Shown here: in pieces, positions 44,153-52,557 of the stretch | How the letters are laid out: each line of letters starts with the position of its first letter | How positions within the stretch are numbered: position 1 is the stretch's first letter | NCBI GenBank assembly: GCA_964555675.1 | Contig: CAZKTU010000001.1 | Coordinates: 165,620 to 229,619 of the forward strand | Direction: 5' to 3' | Length of the DNA: 64,000 nt | Source of the DNA: CAIWXH01 sp964555675 | Lineage (GTDB): Bacteria; Chloroflexota; Chloroflexia; Chloroflexales; Chloroflexaceae | Notes under the pieces: generated by a model | What the model saw: only the letters and a program-made list of their open reading frames with translations | The model's database searches: none | Told to the model about the DNA's origin: nothing | Position numbers and translations under genes: made by a program

Positions 44153-44159
44153 AAAACTA

Positions 44160-44468
44160 TTATTTTGTAGGTGTAATGCCTGTATCTCTGAGCATATTAA
44201 TAATACTTAAAGCTCCGTTATAATTCGATTCAAGATCATTTGGTTTATATACGTCTAAAATTTTAATAACAGCAATAAAAATTTCTTTTTCCATGTTTTT
44301 GAAATGATCAGTCATTTCAATAATATTTTGCTTTGTATTTATTGCAGGATCTGATCTAAATTTCTTTTTTATAATAGATTCGATAAGATTATTTAATATT
44401 TTGACATCATTGGATATATTTTTAATTTCTGATGAAATGCTAATAGATTTATTAATTATTTCAGTCAT
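44160..44468 (-). CDS. Small helical hypothetical protein
   Basis: 102 residues from the ATG at 44466-44468; a TTG two codons further upstream is ignored. Mostly amphipathic helix (heptad-like spacing about 8-45), perhaps a coiled coil. No family. It begins MTEI, as does the divergent GTPase gene, on the far side of a 54-bp palindrome. Confidence 0.55.
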   Translation of the reverse strand: MTEIINKSISISSEIKNISNDVKILNNLIESIIKKKFRSDPAINTKQNIIEMTDHFKNMEKEIFIAVIKILDVYKPNDLESNYNGALSIINMLRDTGITPTK

Positions 44469-44477
44469 TGACAATTA

Positions 44478-44531
44478 AAACAAAAATGAATTTAAATTTC
44501 TTTTAAAAGAAATTTAAATTCATTTTTGTTT
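44478..44531. promoter_or_regulatory. 54-bp perfect palindrome forming a bidirectional promoter
   Basis: 44478-44504 pairs exactly with 44505-44531. Each arm contains AAAAATGAATTTAAATTTC (plus copy 44482-44500, minus copy 44509-44527), so each gene has the AAAAATGAA element about 45-60 bases before its start. Confidence 0.85.
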
Positions 44532-44544
44532 AAAACATTAAAGA

Positions 44545-45060
44545 ATGACTGAAATTGCACAAAAATATAATTTACTTTTACTTGGCAGTACGGAAGTAGG
44601 TAAAACTTGTTTTTTACAAAAAGTAAAAAACGGTATTTTTATTGAAAAATATGACCCAACAAATAAAATTGAAAAATGTGTAATAAATGTAAAAAATGAA
44701 AATGGTGAAAATATCGAATTTTCTATAACTGAAATAGCAGGTCAACAGAGATTTGGAAAGTTTGACCCTTCTAATTTTTATGAAGGAACAGACTGTATGA
44801 TCGTATTATTTGATTTTACAGCGATGATTTCATTCGAACTTATAAATATATATTGTGACAATGTTTACAATTTTTTAGGAAAAAAAATTCCTACTATTAT
44901 TTGTGGCAATAAAAATGATATTCAACTTCGATTAGGTAGTAAAAATAAATTTTTAAAGGGTATAAACTTTTTAGAGATATCAGCAAAAAAAGATGATTAT
45001 CAAACTTTAATCCAACCTTTTCTAATTTTATCTGAACAAATTAAATCGCAAAATAAATAA
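44545..45060 (+). CDS. Ras/Rab-like small GTPase
   Basis: 171 residues. P-loop GSTEVGKT (14-21), switch II EIAGQQ (63-68; the usual Asp of DTAGQ is Glu), GNKND (121-125, guanine recognition) and ISAK (145-148). Effector loop DPTNKIE (37-43) retains a candidate Thr39. No C-terminal Cys for prenylation, so membrane anchoring is not expected. NCLDVs such as marseilleviruses carry Ras-like GTPases. Likely subverts host trafficking or nuclear transport; partner unknown. Confidence 0.85.
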   Translation: MTEIAQKYNLLLLGSTEVGKTCFLQKVKNGIFIEKYDPTNKIEKCVINVKNENGENIEFSITEIAGQQRFGKFDPSNFYEGTDCMIVLFDFTAMISFELINIYCDNVYNFLGKKIPTIICGNKNDIQLRLGSKNKFLKGINFLEISAKKDDYQTLIQPFLILSEQIKSQNK

Positions 45061-45068
45061 TATTAACA

Positions 45069-45089
45069 TTATCATGCAATGCATGATAA
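45069..45089. terminator. Unrelated palindrome after GTPase gene
   Basis: TTATCATGCAATGCATGATAA-type palindrome nine bases after the stop at 45060. Its sequence is not that of the common family, yet its position is the same. Confidence 0.55.
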
Positions 45090-45108
45090 ATCATTTCTAT
45101 TCATATAT

Positions 45109-45120
45109 AAAAATGAATTT
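45109..45120 (+). promoter_or_regulatory. Early-promoter-like element
   Basis: AAAAATGAATTT, 42-53 bases before the A18-like helicase start. Confidence 0.45.
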
Positions 45121-45161
45121 AAAAATTTTAAAAAAGAAAGAAAAATATTTTTCTTTAAAAT

Positions 45162-46532
45162 ATGTCATTTATACTTTCAGGATCAAATTTATCATCTGAA
45201 TTTCAACACCATCTAAATAATGTTTGTCATATTAGACCAAAAGCTTCTCAATATAACGAGGATCCATCTCCTGTGCCTTGTTTTAATGTAGATATAAATA
45301 ATAATCAAGTATACATTCCTTTAGCATTATGGAAAGATTTTTATGAAACGTTTCCTAATATTGGCGAAGAGCATATTTCAACAAATTTTATATCAAGAAA
45401 AATTCCATATACTATCGAAACAGATCCAAAACATTATAGAGATCAAAATGTTGTATTTAATGATGCTTATGAATATTTAATAAAAGACGGTTTTGTTTTT
45501 CTTGCATTACCGACCGGATTTGGAAAGACAGGAATGGGAATGATGTTATCATCCATTCTAAATACTAAAGTTGCAGTACTTTGTCATTATGATCTTGTAA
45601 ATAAACAATGGGTAGAAGAATTTGTAAATAATAGTTCTGCAAAAGTTCAACATGTAAAATCTGATTCTGCAAATGTTAACGCTTTAGATCCAAACGCCGA
45701 TGTCTACATTTTTGGCGTAAAAAAAGTATGTAGTTTTTCACGAGAACAATTGAAAGGAATAGGCTGTATCATTGTCGACGAAGCTCATATTGCAACAATT
45801 ACATTATTCACAAAAGCCCTTTTATTATTTACACCTAAATATTTAATTGGATTGAGTGCTACACCAAAAAGAGTCGACGGGATGGATAAAGTATTTAAAT
45901 TATATTTTGGTGATAATATTATTATTAGAAAAGAAGTTAAACCATTTACAGTATATAAAGTATTAACACCATTTAAACCAGAAATAGATTATATGTATGT
46001 TTCTGGGAAGATGACATTAAATTGGAATAAAGTAGTTTCATCTATATCTGATATAGACGAACGTCACAATCTTGCACTATCATTGGTTCAATCTCATCCA
46101 AATGATTTTATTATGATATTAAGTGATAGAGTATCACAATCTGAAGCTATTTTTAATAAATTAAAAGAGAAAAACGAACATTGTACATTGATTGTTGGAA
46201 CTATTAAAACATGGGATAAAGATGCAAGAGTATTAGTTGCAGGTATGAAAAAAGCAGGTGTAGGTTTTAATGATCCTCGTTTGACAATGTTAATCTTAAT
46301 GAGTGATACTAAACACGTAGAACAATTTGAAGGAAGATTAAGAACAAATAATTGTAAAATTTATGATTTAGTTGATGATTTCACGACTTTTGAAAATCAT
46401 TGGAAATTAAGACAAAAATGGTATATTGAAAGAGGTGCTACTATAGAATTTTTAGATTTAAGAATAGGAAATTCAAATAATATTAAAAAAGATAAAGAAA
46501 AAATTGTTAATATAAGATTAGGTGGAAGATAA
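45162..46532 (+). CDS. DNA helicase, poxvirus A18-like SF2
   Basis: 456 residues, close to the A18R size. LPTGFGKTGMG Walker A (about 118), VDEAHI DEAH box (about 206), GLSATPKR motif III (about 230), and a C-terminal lobe with VAGMKKAGVGF and HVEQFEGRLR (motifs V and VI). In poxviruses A18 releases transcripts and acts in late transcription; iridovirus and other NCLDV relatives have similar roles. Shared terminator with the minus-strand gene that follows. Confidence 0.88.
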   Translation: MSFILSGSNLSSEFQHHLNNVCHIRPKASQYNEDPSPVPCFNVDINNNQVYIPLALWKDFYETFPNIGEEHISTNFISRKIPYTIETDPKHYRDQNVVFNDAYEYLIKDGFVFLALPTGFGKTGMGMMLSSILNTKVAVLCHYDLVNKQWVEEFVNNSSAKVQHVKSDSANVNALDPNADVYIFGVKKVCSFSREQLKGIGCIIVDEAHIATITLFTKALLLFTPKYLIGLSATPKRVDGMDKVFKLYFGDNIIIRKEVKPFTVYKVLTPFKPEIDYMYVSGKMTLNWNKVVSSISDIDERHNLALSLVQSHPNDFIMILSDRVSQSEAIFNKLKEKNEHCTLIVGTIKTWDKDARVLVAGMKKAGVGFNDPRLTMLILMSDTKHVEQFEGRLRTNNCKIYDLVDDFTTFENHWKLRQKWYIERGATIEFLDLRIGNSNNIKKDKEKIVNIRLGGR

Positions 46533-46549
46533 TTTACTCAATGAGTAAA
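46533..46549. terminator. Palindromic terminator, convergent pair
   Basis: TTTACTCAATGAGTAAA, starting at the first base after the helicase stop; the minus-strand gene ends at 46601. Confidence 0.75.
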
Positions 46550-46600
46550 ATAATAATCAATAATTTTTATATTATTATATTTACAAACAAATATAATTAT

Positions 46601-47056
46601 TTATTTTGTATATGGAACACCACATGCAGTCAGCCAATTTAATACTGTTGGTTGATCTTTATAATAATCAGGTGAAAAATGAGCTTCGCAATTTCCATCG
46701 CCTCCTTTATTACAACATTTAGGATTATCTACAGAATTTCTATAACAAAATGTAGGATTCGATTTTAATGCATACCATGGCGGGCCAAAAGTAATACCCT
46801 GAATAGTACAACTAATATGTTCCGGGGGTATGGGTGTACCGGAACCAGCAGGTATAGGTGTATCTGCTGGTATAGGATCCGATTTTTTAAATGCAAAATA
46901 GAATGGTATACTACAAAGAGCCATCAAGATAAATCCAAAAAATACTAATAACCAATTAACACTATCACCGTATGCAAATCCAAATACGAAAATAAAAAGC
47001 CCTATTATAAGAAGAGTAACGGCTGTTATTATTAAATTTCTTTTAGAAATAGCCAT
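46601..47056 (-). CDS. Two-pass membrane protein with Cys-rich ectodomain
   Basis: 151 residues. Two membrane helices (about 9-29 and 34-56), a Pro-rich linker, then a Cys domain: CTIQGITFGPPWY, FCYR, CC, C, CGVPYT (residues 82-148, seven Cys). The same domain occurs in the gene at 48011 (CSIKGMTIASPWF...CYR...KCC...C...ACGIDYT), so the two are paralogues. Even-spaced Cys suggest disulfides; it is likely a virion-surface or inner-membrane protein. Not recognised otherwise. Confidence 0.68.
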   Translation of the reverse strand: MAISKRNLIITAVTLLIIGLFIFVFGFAYGDSVNWLLVFFGFILMALCSIPFYFAFKKSDPIPADTPIPAGSGTPIPPEHISCTIQGITFGPPWYALKSNPTFCYRNSVDNPKCCNKGGDGNCEAHFSPDYYKDQPTVLNWLTACGVPYTK

Positions 47057-47082
47057 TTATATTATTCAAAATTAAATTATTT

Positions 47083-47097
47083 TTACTTAATAAGTAA
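47083..47097. terminator. Variant palindromic terminator
   Basis: TTACTTAATAAGTAA, with CTT/AAG arms instead of CTC/GAG, located 16 bases past the minus-strand stop at 47114. Confidence 0.6.
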
Positions 47098-47113
47098 TAT
47101 TTAGATTGAATAA

Positions 47114-47965
47114 TTATGTTCTTAAATCTCCCAAATGAGTACCATCTGTAATACATCTCCCGCTATTATGATCCCATTTACACCCTTTACAATCACAGCA
47201 AGATTTATGTGTTACACAACTATCATCGCAAACCCATCTTCTTTTATTATCCCATGTATTACTCTGAGCATGTAAATAACATATTTGTCCATGTGATTCC
47301 CAGCTACAAGCTTGCCCTTCGGGTTCTTCATCAGCTAAAATACCTCTATTTCTTCCTTTACCGCATTCTTTAGCAGGTCCAGGTTTAATTTTATTGGGTA
47401 TAGGACCATCAATACCTGTTGTTAAACATGTTCCACTATTACTATCCCACTGTCCATCACCGCTTTCACAGCATTCTTTAATTTCTGCACAATTATCATC
47501 GCAAACCCATCTATTAGTTCCATCATTTGCTTTTCTAACATGTAAAAAACATGTTTTTCCTTTCGATAACCATTTACACGCTTTTCCCACTTCATCTAAT
47601 GATGATACACCTTTATTCTGCCCAGATGTACAGTCTGTTGAATGAGGTGAATATCCTCGTTGACATTTAGGATTTTCGCTGCAACTATCATCACATTGCC
47701 ATATATTTTGCCCGTTAGGACCTGTTCTTGCATGTAAATAACAACTTTCACCATTAGAAACATATTCACAAGCAGAACCTTCTGATTTATCAGTAGGATT
47801 TCCTACATTATCTCCAACTTGGCACGGTCTAGATGCTATCTTACCACATAATGTTTTTAATATAGGTTGTCTACAGAACCAACTTTTAAATTTCCAAATT
47901 AAAATTACTATAGCAGAAATTATTATTATAGGTATTAATATTTCTATCACAGTAATAATACCCAT
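47114..47965 (-). CDS. Membrane-anchored protein with three tandem Cys-rich repeats
   Basis: 283 residues. One N-terminal membrane helix (about 4-24) anchors an ectodomain of three repeats (62-101, 127-166, 217-257). The repeat reads (G)xAC-x-W/Y-x-S-x-G-x-x-C-x-LHA/V-x-R...W-x-CDD-x-C, so each unit has about five Cys and a conserved W and LH pair. Short WDxNSGxC modules occur after repeats 2 and 3. I know no named domain with this signature. Expression is probably strong, as composition is GC-richer than the surroundings. Confidence 0.7.
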   Translation of the reverse strand: MGIITVIEILIPIIIISAIVILIWKFKSWFCRQPILKTLCGKIASRPCQVGDNVGNPTDKSEGSACEYVSNGESCYLHARTGPNGQNIWQCDDSCSENPKCQRGYSPHSTDCTSGQNKGVSSLDEVGKACKWLSKGKTCFLHVRKANDGTNRWVCDDNCAEIKECCESGDGQWDSNSGTCLTTGIDGPIPNKIKPGPAKECGKGRNRGILADEEPEGQACSWESHGQICYLHAQSNTWDNKRRWVCDDSCVTHKSCCDCKGCKWDHNSGRCITDGTHLGDLRT

Positions 47966-48010
47966 TTATTATTTTAAAATAATATAATTTATTTGTAATT
48001 TTATTAATAA

Positions 48011-48892
48011 ATGAATACAGATAGAAAAAATCTTATCATAATAAGCGCTTCATTGATAGGATTTGGTTTACTTTTATTTATTATTGGGGTGTCATTAGAT
48101 AAAAAAAGTGTATCTCTTATTATAACAGGATTGTTGCTATTATCTTTAGGAGGTCTAACAACTTTTGCTGCAATTAAAAGCGGTCAACCATCCGATGGAG
48201 GAAATTCGTCGGACGGAGATCAACCATCAAGTAGCGATCCTAACATACTTCATCCAGATCAAACTTATAAGTGTTCTATAAAAGGAATGACGATAGCTTC
48301 GCCATGGTTTATGAAAACACCAGGTGATACTAAATGTTATAGACCAAGTTTTGGAATGACTAAATGTTGCAATTTGAATACTGAAGGCAATTGTGTTGCT
48401 AATTTCGATCCATCTTATAAAGATCAAAAAACTATAGTTGATTGGGCTGATGCATGCGGAATTGATTACACTATTGATACGCCAGATGGTACTGTTGATG
48501 CGTCTCAACCTCTTCCTCCGCCTCCTCCTCAGCCTATTAAACCTTCACCCCCTCCTTCTCAATTATATCAATGTCCTCCTGGGTATACTGGAAAATCAAC
48601 GTTGGGATGTACGGCTCAATGGTCAACATCGTGTGATCAAGCTTGTGCAAATAAAAATTGTACAGATTATGGAGGTAGATTTTTACCATTAGATTACGGA
48701 TCTAATCCTTATACATGTGCACCTAAATGCCCGGAACCTTTTACGGGGTATATAAATAATGGTCAATGTTCATCAGAAAATGTTATAATGCCAGATTTTT
48801 ATCAAACTGCTTGTACCAACAATAAAGGGATGTTTTCTCAATCTGTTAAAAGTTTAAACCCACCTTCTGTTGAAGTAACATGTAGTTGGTAA
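48011..48892 (+). CDS. Two-pass membrane protein with two Cys-rich regions and Pro linker
   Basis: 293 residues. Two membrane segments (about 8-28 and 35-54), a Ser/Gly/Asp linker, a Cys domain homologous to that of the gene at 46601 (about 84-155), then a Pro-rich hinge (PPPPPQPIKPSPPPS, about 167-182). A further Cys-rich domain (about 184-293, about 12 Cys) begins YQCPPGYTGK, reminiscent of EGF-like beginnings but not of a standard spacing. Divergent from the triple-repeat protein; probably a surface protein. Confidence 0.68.
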   Translation: MNTDRKNLIIISASLIGFGLLLFIIGVSLDKKSVSLIITGLLLLSLGGLTTFAAIKSGQPSDGGNSSDGDQPSSSDPNILHPDQTYKCSIKGMTIASPWFMKTPGDTKCYRPSFGMTKCCNLNTEGNCVANFDPSYKDQKTIVDWADACGIDYTIDTPDGTVDASQPLPPPPPQPIKPSPPPSQLYQCPPGYTGKSTLGCTAQWSTSCDQACANKNCTDYGGRFLPLDYGSNPYTCAPKCPEPFTGYINNGQCSSENVIMPDFYQTACTNNKGMFSQSVKSLNPPSVEVTCSW

Positions 48893-48904
48893 TTGAACTT
48901 ATTA

Positions 48905-48919
48905 TTACTCAATGAGTAA
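48905..48919. terminator. Palindromic terminator, convergent pair
   Basis: TTACTCAATGAGTAA between the Cys-rich gene (stop 48892) and the ligase stop at 48929. Confidence 0.75.
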
Positions 48920-48928
48920 ATAAATAAA

Positions 48929-50371
48929 TTATTCATAATCTCGAATTGCTATTCCTCTTGGCTCTCTTGGTACTTCTCCACTTACAAACGATTTATCTTT
49001 ATATCTTACTGTTAACATTTTACCAACTAAAGAATCTGAATTATCAAACCATTCTCTTCTTTGTTCTACACTTCCAGTAGGTTTAGCTTTAAAGATTCTT
49101 CCTTCATCTGTTTTGCATACCCATGAAAAATTTTCTCTTGCAACCCCCGGATCATATTCTACACCAATAATTTCAAATTCTTTATCTTCAAAATATTTAT
49201 ATTTTCTCATACTTTTAGATCTTTTACCATTTTCATATAACATATCTCTACTTCTTAAAACTACACCTTCGAAATTATCTCTTGCATAATGATCATGTAG
49301 ATCGTCTACTTCTTTCAAAGAATAAACTAGACGGGTTGGTACTTTAACAAATGTATGCGTTTGATCATCATTTTTAATATTTAGATAATTAAAAATATCA
49401 TCTCGAATTTTAAAACGTTGATCTTGATTTAACTTTCCTGTAGGATCTGCAATATCAAATACCCAAGCTTGAATTTGGTCTTCAAGAGGAGAAGCTTTTG
49501 TCCTAGATACGTTACAAATACTTGTAATTGCACCAAAAGCAGCTTCGAATACTAATTCATTATCTTCCCCTTTCGATAAAGGTAGATATTCTACTTTTCT
49601 TTTTCCATTGGGATCTGGTTTTCCTGAATATACTTGTTTAGCAAAAATTTTATGAGCATATAACTCTACATCTAAAATAACATCAGGAAATTTCTGAAAG
49701 ATAGGAATAGATGCTTCTCTTAAATGTTTAAAATGACCGAATTGTTTACCTTGTCTAGTTGTCAAAACAACATATCCCCCGACAAAAGAAATATGAGCTC
49801 TGATACCATTTAATTTTGGTTGAACATATATTCCTTTTTCGAAATTAATATATTTTCTTACTTTAGGAATATCATCCCAAACATCTGCATGCATGGGTTT
49901 AAAATCTGTTTCATATCCCTCAATTTTATAATTTGGAAGAAGTTTATAATTATCATCATCTATCTCAATAAATGTGGCATTTATAAGAGTTTTTGATGTA
50001 GAAGCTTTAATAGGTTCATTTCTAACGACAGTTGATAACCCTGTATTAACGTTTCCAGTTTTCTTCTTTTCATTCATTACTCTTTCCATCATGTTTTTTC
50101 CTTCAGTATCATCATCTGAAGGAAAATATGCTTTATCTAATTGTTTAATCCAATCCCTTTCTGCTTCTCTCATAGCTTGCTCTTCAGATGTAGTTGCATT
50201 CTTTTTACCAATATTTTTTGCTTCAAAAACTCTTGGCTCTGTAATAATTTTTTTACCACTAACAGTTCCATACTCTTTAAATACCGCATTATTAACTACC
50301 CAGATTCTCCACATTCTTTCTTTACCGGATTTATCAATCGAATAAAGAGTAGGCAAATTATATTCTGTCAT
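48929..50371 (-). CDS. ATP-dependent DNA ligase with N-terminal WGR-type domain
   Basis: 480 residues. Residues 15-85 look like a WGR domain (MWRIWVV..VFKEYGTVSGK...NIGKKNATTSEEQAMREA), the module that binds DNA ends or 5' phosphates in PARPs. A linker of about 90 residues leads to the nucleotidyltransferase: VQPKLNGIR with adenylated Lys186, LDVELY motif III (Glu236), FEGVVLRS motif IV (about 368) and MRKYKYF motif V. A C-terminal OB fold ends in PREPRGIAI. It seals nicks in viral DNA. ATP dependence is inferred from the lack of NAD+-ligase domains. Confidence 0.85.
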   Translation of the reverse strand: MTEYNLPTLYSIDKSGKERMWRIWVVNNAVFKEYGTVSGKKIITEPRVFEAKNIGKKNATTSEEQAMREAERDWIKQLDKAYFPSDDDTEGKNMMERVMNEKKKTGNVNTGLSTVVRNEPIKASTSKTLINATFIEIDDDNYKLLPNYKIEGYETDFKPMHADVWDDIPKVRKYINFEKGIYVQPKLNGIRAHISFVGGYVVLTTRQGKQFGHFKHLREASIPIFQKFPDVILDVELYAHKIFAKQVYSGKPDPNGKRKVEYLPLSKGEDNELVFEAAFGAITSICNVSRTKASPLEDQIQAWVFDIADPTGKLNQDQRFKIRDDIFNYLNIKNDDQTHTFVKVPTRLVYSLKEVDDLHDHYARDNFEGVVLRSRDMLYENGKRSKSMRKYKYFEDKEFEIIGVEYDPGVARENFSWVCKTDEGRIFKAKPTGSVEQRREWFDNSDSLVGKMLTVRYKDKSFVSGEVPREPRGIAIRDYE

Positions 50372-50422
50372 TTAAAAAATATATCTTTTATAGAATATTT
50401 TTATTGATTTAAATAAATTTTT

Positions 50423-50437
50423 ATATTTTTCATTTTT
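50423..50437 (-). promoter_or_regulatory. Early-promoter-like element of ligase gene
   Basis: Minus strand TAAAAATGAAAAATAT, 52-66 bases before the ligase start at 50371. Confidence 0.5.
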
Positions 50438-50486
50438 AAAAATAAAAAATATTTTATTTTTCTATTGAAGGAAAATTAGATATCAA

Positions 50487-51176
50487 ATGTTTCGTTATAG
50501 ATTTACATTTACTTGTAATAATGCAGATTTTCTCATGAATTTTTCAGATGAAGATTTATCACATTTTATTTATAATCTAATACATTTATATTCTGAAGAT
50601 ATTAAATATGGAATATCCAAAGAAAACGCTAAATATATAATATGTTCAATTGAAAACCCTATAACAGAGATAGATTATCCTAATGAATTACAATATATAC
50701 TAAATAAAAATCAAAAATTGATATTTTATGATTATTCATTAATTAAGATAGAATATTTAGGTTCTGATAAAAATATTGCCAAAATAGATTTCTCATTTAA
50801 ATTTTGTAAATCTTCTGATGATAAAAATAGGTTTTATAAACAATTAACAGAAATAATTAATAAAGATAACATCAATCATGAATTATATGTTGACATTATT
50901 CATCAATTATTTATTATGAATGAATATGATATACAGATTAAAAATATAATACTTTTAAAAAATTGCGAAATTCAAAATAATATTTTAAAATATACTACAA
51001 ATATAATAATTGAATTAAATGAATGTTATATTACAGAATTTATCAAATATTATTCTAATTGTAATGTATTTAATAATTTTTTATATTATGATTTTGACAT
51101 GAGATATAATATTAAAGATATAAATAAATTTTATATCGATGATTTTAAAATTAATGATACTTTAATATTAAAGTAA
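50487..51176 (+). CDS. Hypothetical protein
   Basis: 229 residues, Ile/Asn-rich alternating strands and helices. No motif recognised. It has a similar opening (hydrophobic strand, then helix rich in Y/I with 'YS-(E/P)-(D/E)') to the next gene on the same strand, so the two may be diverged paralogues. Confidence 0.5.
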   Translation: MFRYRFTFTCNNADFLMNFSDEDLSHFIYNLIHLYSEDIKYGISKENAKYIICSIENPITEIDYPNELQYILNKNQKLIFYDYSLIKIEYLGSDKNIAKIDFSFKFCKSSDDKNRFYKQLTEIINKDNINHELYVDIIHQLFIMNEYDIQIKNIILLKNCEIQNNILKYTTNIIIELNECYITEFIKYYSNCNVFNNFLYYDFDMRYNIKDINKFYIDDFKINDTLILK

Positions 51177-51188
51177 AAATGGAAAATA

Positions 51189-51207
51189 TTTTACTCATCG
51201 AGTAAAA
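51189..51207. terminator. Palindromic terminator between tandem genes
   Basis: TTTTACTCATCGAGTAAAA, 12 bases after one gene and four bases before the ATG of the next. Confidence 0.7.
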
Positions 51208-51211
51208 ATAA

Positions 51212-51811
51212 ATGTCAAATAGATATCGTATTATTTTTGAATCTGAAGTAAAAAAATGGTTTGTTAAAGAATATGACAATGAAAGTTATATTCAACTTAT
51301 ATATCATATCATGTATTCATATCCAGAGGAATTTATTGATTATAATAAAATAGATACAAACTCTGTTTTATTAAAAGATTTATCTGTTAATAATGATCTA
51401 TATTATAGTTATCTTATCTTTGATATTAAAGGGGAAATAAAAGAGAGCATATTTAATATTACAGATACTCCTATAAATAATGATAAACTTTTAAAAAATG
51501 TTATTCTCAATTGTGTAAAAATTAAAAATATAAGTTTATTAGGAGATGCGTCGGTTATCCAAAATAAAGATATTAATACAAAATTAACTTTTGATATTAA
51601 TACAATTTTTAAATATAATAAGAAAATTCTAAATATAGTAAGAAAATATTTTACTGATTCAGGATTTGTTGTCTATATAAATACTTTAAATCTGATTGAT
51701 GATTATATCTATATAAATATAGATATTCATAAAGTCGATATACAAGAATTTGATATATTTTATGATAACGGAAGTTATCTAAATAAATATATTCAATCTG
51801 AATTATATTAA
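51212..51811 (+). CDS. Hypothetical protein
   Basis: 199 residues, strand-rich with several Ile/Asp-rich strands (LIFDIKGEIKE, LTFDINTIF, INIDIHKVDIQEFDI). No named domain. Ordering of elements resembles the gene before it. Confidence 0.5.
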   Translation: MSNRYRIIFESEVKKWFVKEYDNESYIQLIYHIMYSYPEEFIDYNKIDTNSVLLKDLSVNNDLYYSYLIFDIKGEIKESIFNITDTPINNDKLLKNVILNCVKIKNISLLGDASVIQNKDINTKLTFDINTIFKYNKKILNIVRKYFTDSGFVVYINTLNLIDDYIYINIDIHKVDIQEFDIFYDNGSYLNKYIQSELY

Positions 51812-51812
51812 T

Positions 51813-51827
51813 TTACTCGATGAGTAA
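51813..51827. terminator. Palindromic terminator, convergent pair
   Basis: TTACTCGATGAGTAA between stops at 51811 and 51828. Confidence 0.75.
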
Positions 51828-52511
51828 TTATACATAAAATATATCATGATTATGTCCAAATGATGTATTTGTTTTAAATATTTCTGATAGTATAATACCA
51901 CAATATTCTCGAAAATCAAATATTTTTTGTGTATGATCTCCATCATAAAATATATCCGTAGTCACGACAAATTCAATAATATTAGAATTCATAGGAATAT
52001 TATGTTTATTAAAATTGATATATAATATATTGTAATTAATATTTTGATATTTATTTCTAATAAAATATTCAAAGTCTAAAAATTCTTGAAAAAGATTATC
52101 ATCAAATTCTTTATTTCTATGTTTTGAGTTAAAATAATATTCGTCCTGTACATAAATAAAATATATTTTTTTGTTAGAATTCAACATATGTTGAATTCTA
52201 ATAATTCTTCTTTTTAAATCTTCTATCCCAACATCAATATTATGATTAAAATGAATAAATTTAATGTCATATGCATTATAATTTATACCGTTTTTGATAT
52301 CCGGGATAAAATTGTCAAAATTATTTTCTAACACCGATCGTATTTTATTAGGAGTTAATGGATATAACCAGTCAAATGGTAATGATAATTTTCGGATATT
52401 AGCATATTTACATGCTAATGCAGCACCACATTGATATCCGATTGGTATTACATTAACATCTTTTATATCTAATTCAACATTATTAGGATTATTTATGACA
52501 TGTGAAAACAT
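51828..52511 (-). CDS. DUF1796-like papain-fold putative cysteine peptidase
   Basis: 227 residues. The N-terminus has the pattern 'P-(I/L)-G-x-x-C-x-x-A' (VIPIGYQCGAALACK, candidate catalytic Cys28) followed by LPFDWLYP (about 44-51), then a helix-strand body with KFIHFNHN (candidate His region), IYFIYVQDEYYF and LYINFNKHN. This matches the DUF1796 group of putative cysteine peptidases seen in bacteria and giant viruses. Activity and substrate are unverified. Confidence 0.7.
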   Translation of the reverse strand: MFSHVINNPNNVELDIKDVNVIPIGYQCGAALACKYANIRKLSLPFDWLYPLTPNKIRSVLENNFDNFIPDIKNGINYNAYDIKFIHFNHNIDVGIEDLKRRIIRIQHMLNSNKKIYFIYVQDEYYFNSKHRNKEFDDNLFQEFLDFEYFIRNKYQNINYNILYINFNKHNIPMNSNIIEFVVTTDIFYDGDHTQKIFDFREYCGIILSEIFKTNTSFGHNHDIFYV

Positions 52512-52542
52512 TTATTATTCTATTATTAAATTTAATATAAAT

Positions 52543-52557
52543 TTACTCAATGAGTAA
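52543..52557. terminator. Palindromic terminator of AAA ATPase gene
   Basis: TTACTCAATGAGTAA ends immediately before the minus-strand stop at 52558. Confidence 0.75.
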
